Source: an uncultured Eubacteriales bacterium (GTDB taxonomy: Bacteria > Bacillota > Clostridia > Oscillospirales > CAG-272). Taken from it: a stretch of 5,972 bases of DNA. Under the pieces are notes generated by a model, which was not told the origin of the DNA, did not search any database, and worked only from the letters and a program-made list of their open reading frames with translations. The stretch is taken from contig CAJLCI010000055.1 in the NCBI GenBank assembly GCA_905205065.1, forward strand, positions 1-5,972. The letters run 5' to 3'. Below are positions 5,676 through 5,972 of the stretch, piece after piece. A program made the position numbers and the translations under genes. Positions within the stretch are counted from its first letter, which is position 1. Each line of letters begins with the position of its first letter.

Positions 5676-5972
5676 TCAGTAAATCATATCCGGCCTGTTT
5701 TTCAAAGTCAGCTCCAAAGCCGCTTTATACCTCCAGCGTTCTATCTCCGCATGATTTCCGCCGAGCAAAACCTCGGGAACTCTCATTCCGCGGAAATTTT
5801 CAGGCCTTGTATATTGGGGATATTCCAACATACCGCACGAGATGCTTTCCTTTTCATAGCATTCAGGATCAGAAAGCACACCTTCGCAAAGCCTCGAAAC
5901 GCAGTCAATCAGAATACACGCAGGCAGCTCTCCTCCGGTAAGAATATAATCTCCCACAGATATTTCTTCATC
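5676..5972 (-). CDS. trmD: tRNA (guanine-37-N1)-methyltransferase TrmD, C-terminal part
   Basis: The last 98 residues of TrmD are present; the N-terminal part lies beyond the high-coordinate edge. TrmD is a dimeric cytosolic SPOUT-class enzyme that uses S-adenosylmethionine to methylate N1 of G37 in tRNAs with G at position 36, preventing +1 frameshifts. Visible hallmarks are the trefoil-knot methyl-donor segment SVGDYILTGGELPA (5-18), the conserved VSR arginine (27, E. coli Arg154), LEYPQYTRP, and VPEVLLGGNHAEIERWR near the C-terminus. Aligned to E. coli numbering (residue 1 is Asp128), the catalytic-base position Asp169 is Glu42 here, in KES. The protein ends at RPDMIY, about 30 residues shorter at the C-terminus than E. 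coli TrmD. An in-frame GTG at 5957 is internal, not a start. Ribosomal-maturation genes such as rimM and rpsP would be expected just outside the window. Confidence 0.95.
   Translation of the reverse strand, partial: DEEISVGDYILTGGELPACILIDCVSRLCEGVLSDPECYEKESISCGMLEYPQYTRPENFRGMRVPEVLLGGNHAEIERWRYKAALELTLKNRPDMIY

Overview
The window reads as a gene-dense stretch of a Gram-positive Clostridia genome, most likely from the Oscillospiraceae/Ruminococcaceae side. The evidence is the family content: an HPr with both His15 and Ser46, a TrmD of Firmicutes type, and a MurJ/O-antigen-ligase/DUF4330 cluster. AGGA/GAGG-type ribosome binding sites and AT-rich intergenic DNA agree. All genes lie on the minus strand, so transcription runs from high to low coordinates. 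I see no mobile element, CRISPR array, tRNA or rRNA.

Layout in transcription order: (1) 5972-5676, the C-terminal part of TrmD, the tRNA guanosine-37 N1-methyltransferase, cut by the window edge. (2) 5595-3994, a MurJ/MviN-family lipid-linked oligosaccharide flippase. (3) 3902-1992, a large polytopic O-antigen ligase/polymerase-family protein with an unusual N-terminal extension. (4) 1934-1401 and (5) 1294-767, two tandem single-pass membrane proteins of DUF4330 type. (6) 513-250, HPr, with its own strong sigma-A-like promoter (636-664) and a leader of about 115 nt. (7) 103-1, the first 34 codons of another gene, possibly uvrC, which starts just after an intrinsic terminator (139-176).

Genes 2-5 look like one transcription unit: same strand, gaps of about 57-107 nt, and no convincing terminator between them. 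Together they suggest export and assembly of an undecaprenyl-linked cell-surface glycan. The MurJ-like protein would flip the lipid-linked unit, the ligase/polymerase would polymerise or attach it outside, and the two DUF4330 proteins would be membrane-anchored accessory factors of unknown function. They sit between housekeeping genes (trmD on one side, HPr and a possible DNA-repair gene on the other).

The most notable points are these. The MurJ-like protein lacks most of the charged residues known to be essential in E. coli MurJ. The ligase N-terminus carries four copies of a short [DENQ]SL[IL] motif. A degenerate 15-16-nt repeat fills the gap between the two DUF4330 genes. The HPr/next-gene junction has a terminator placed where it could attenuate the downstream gene.
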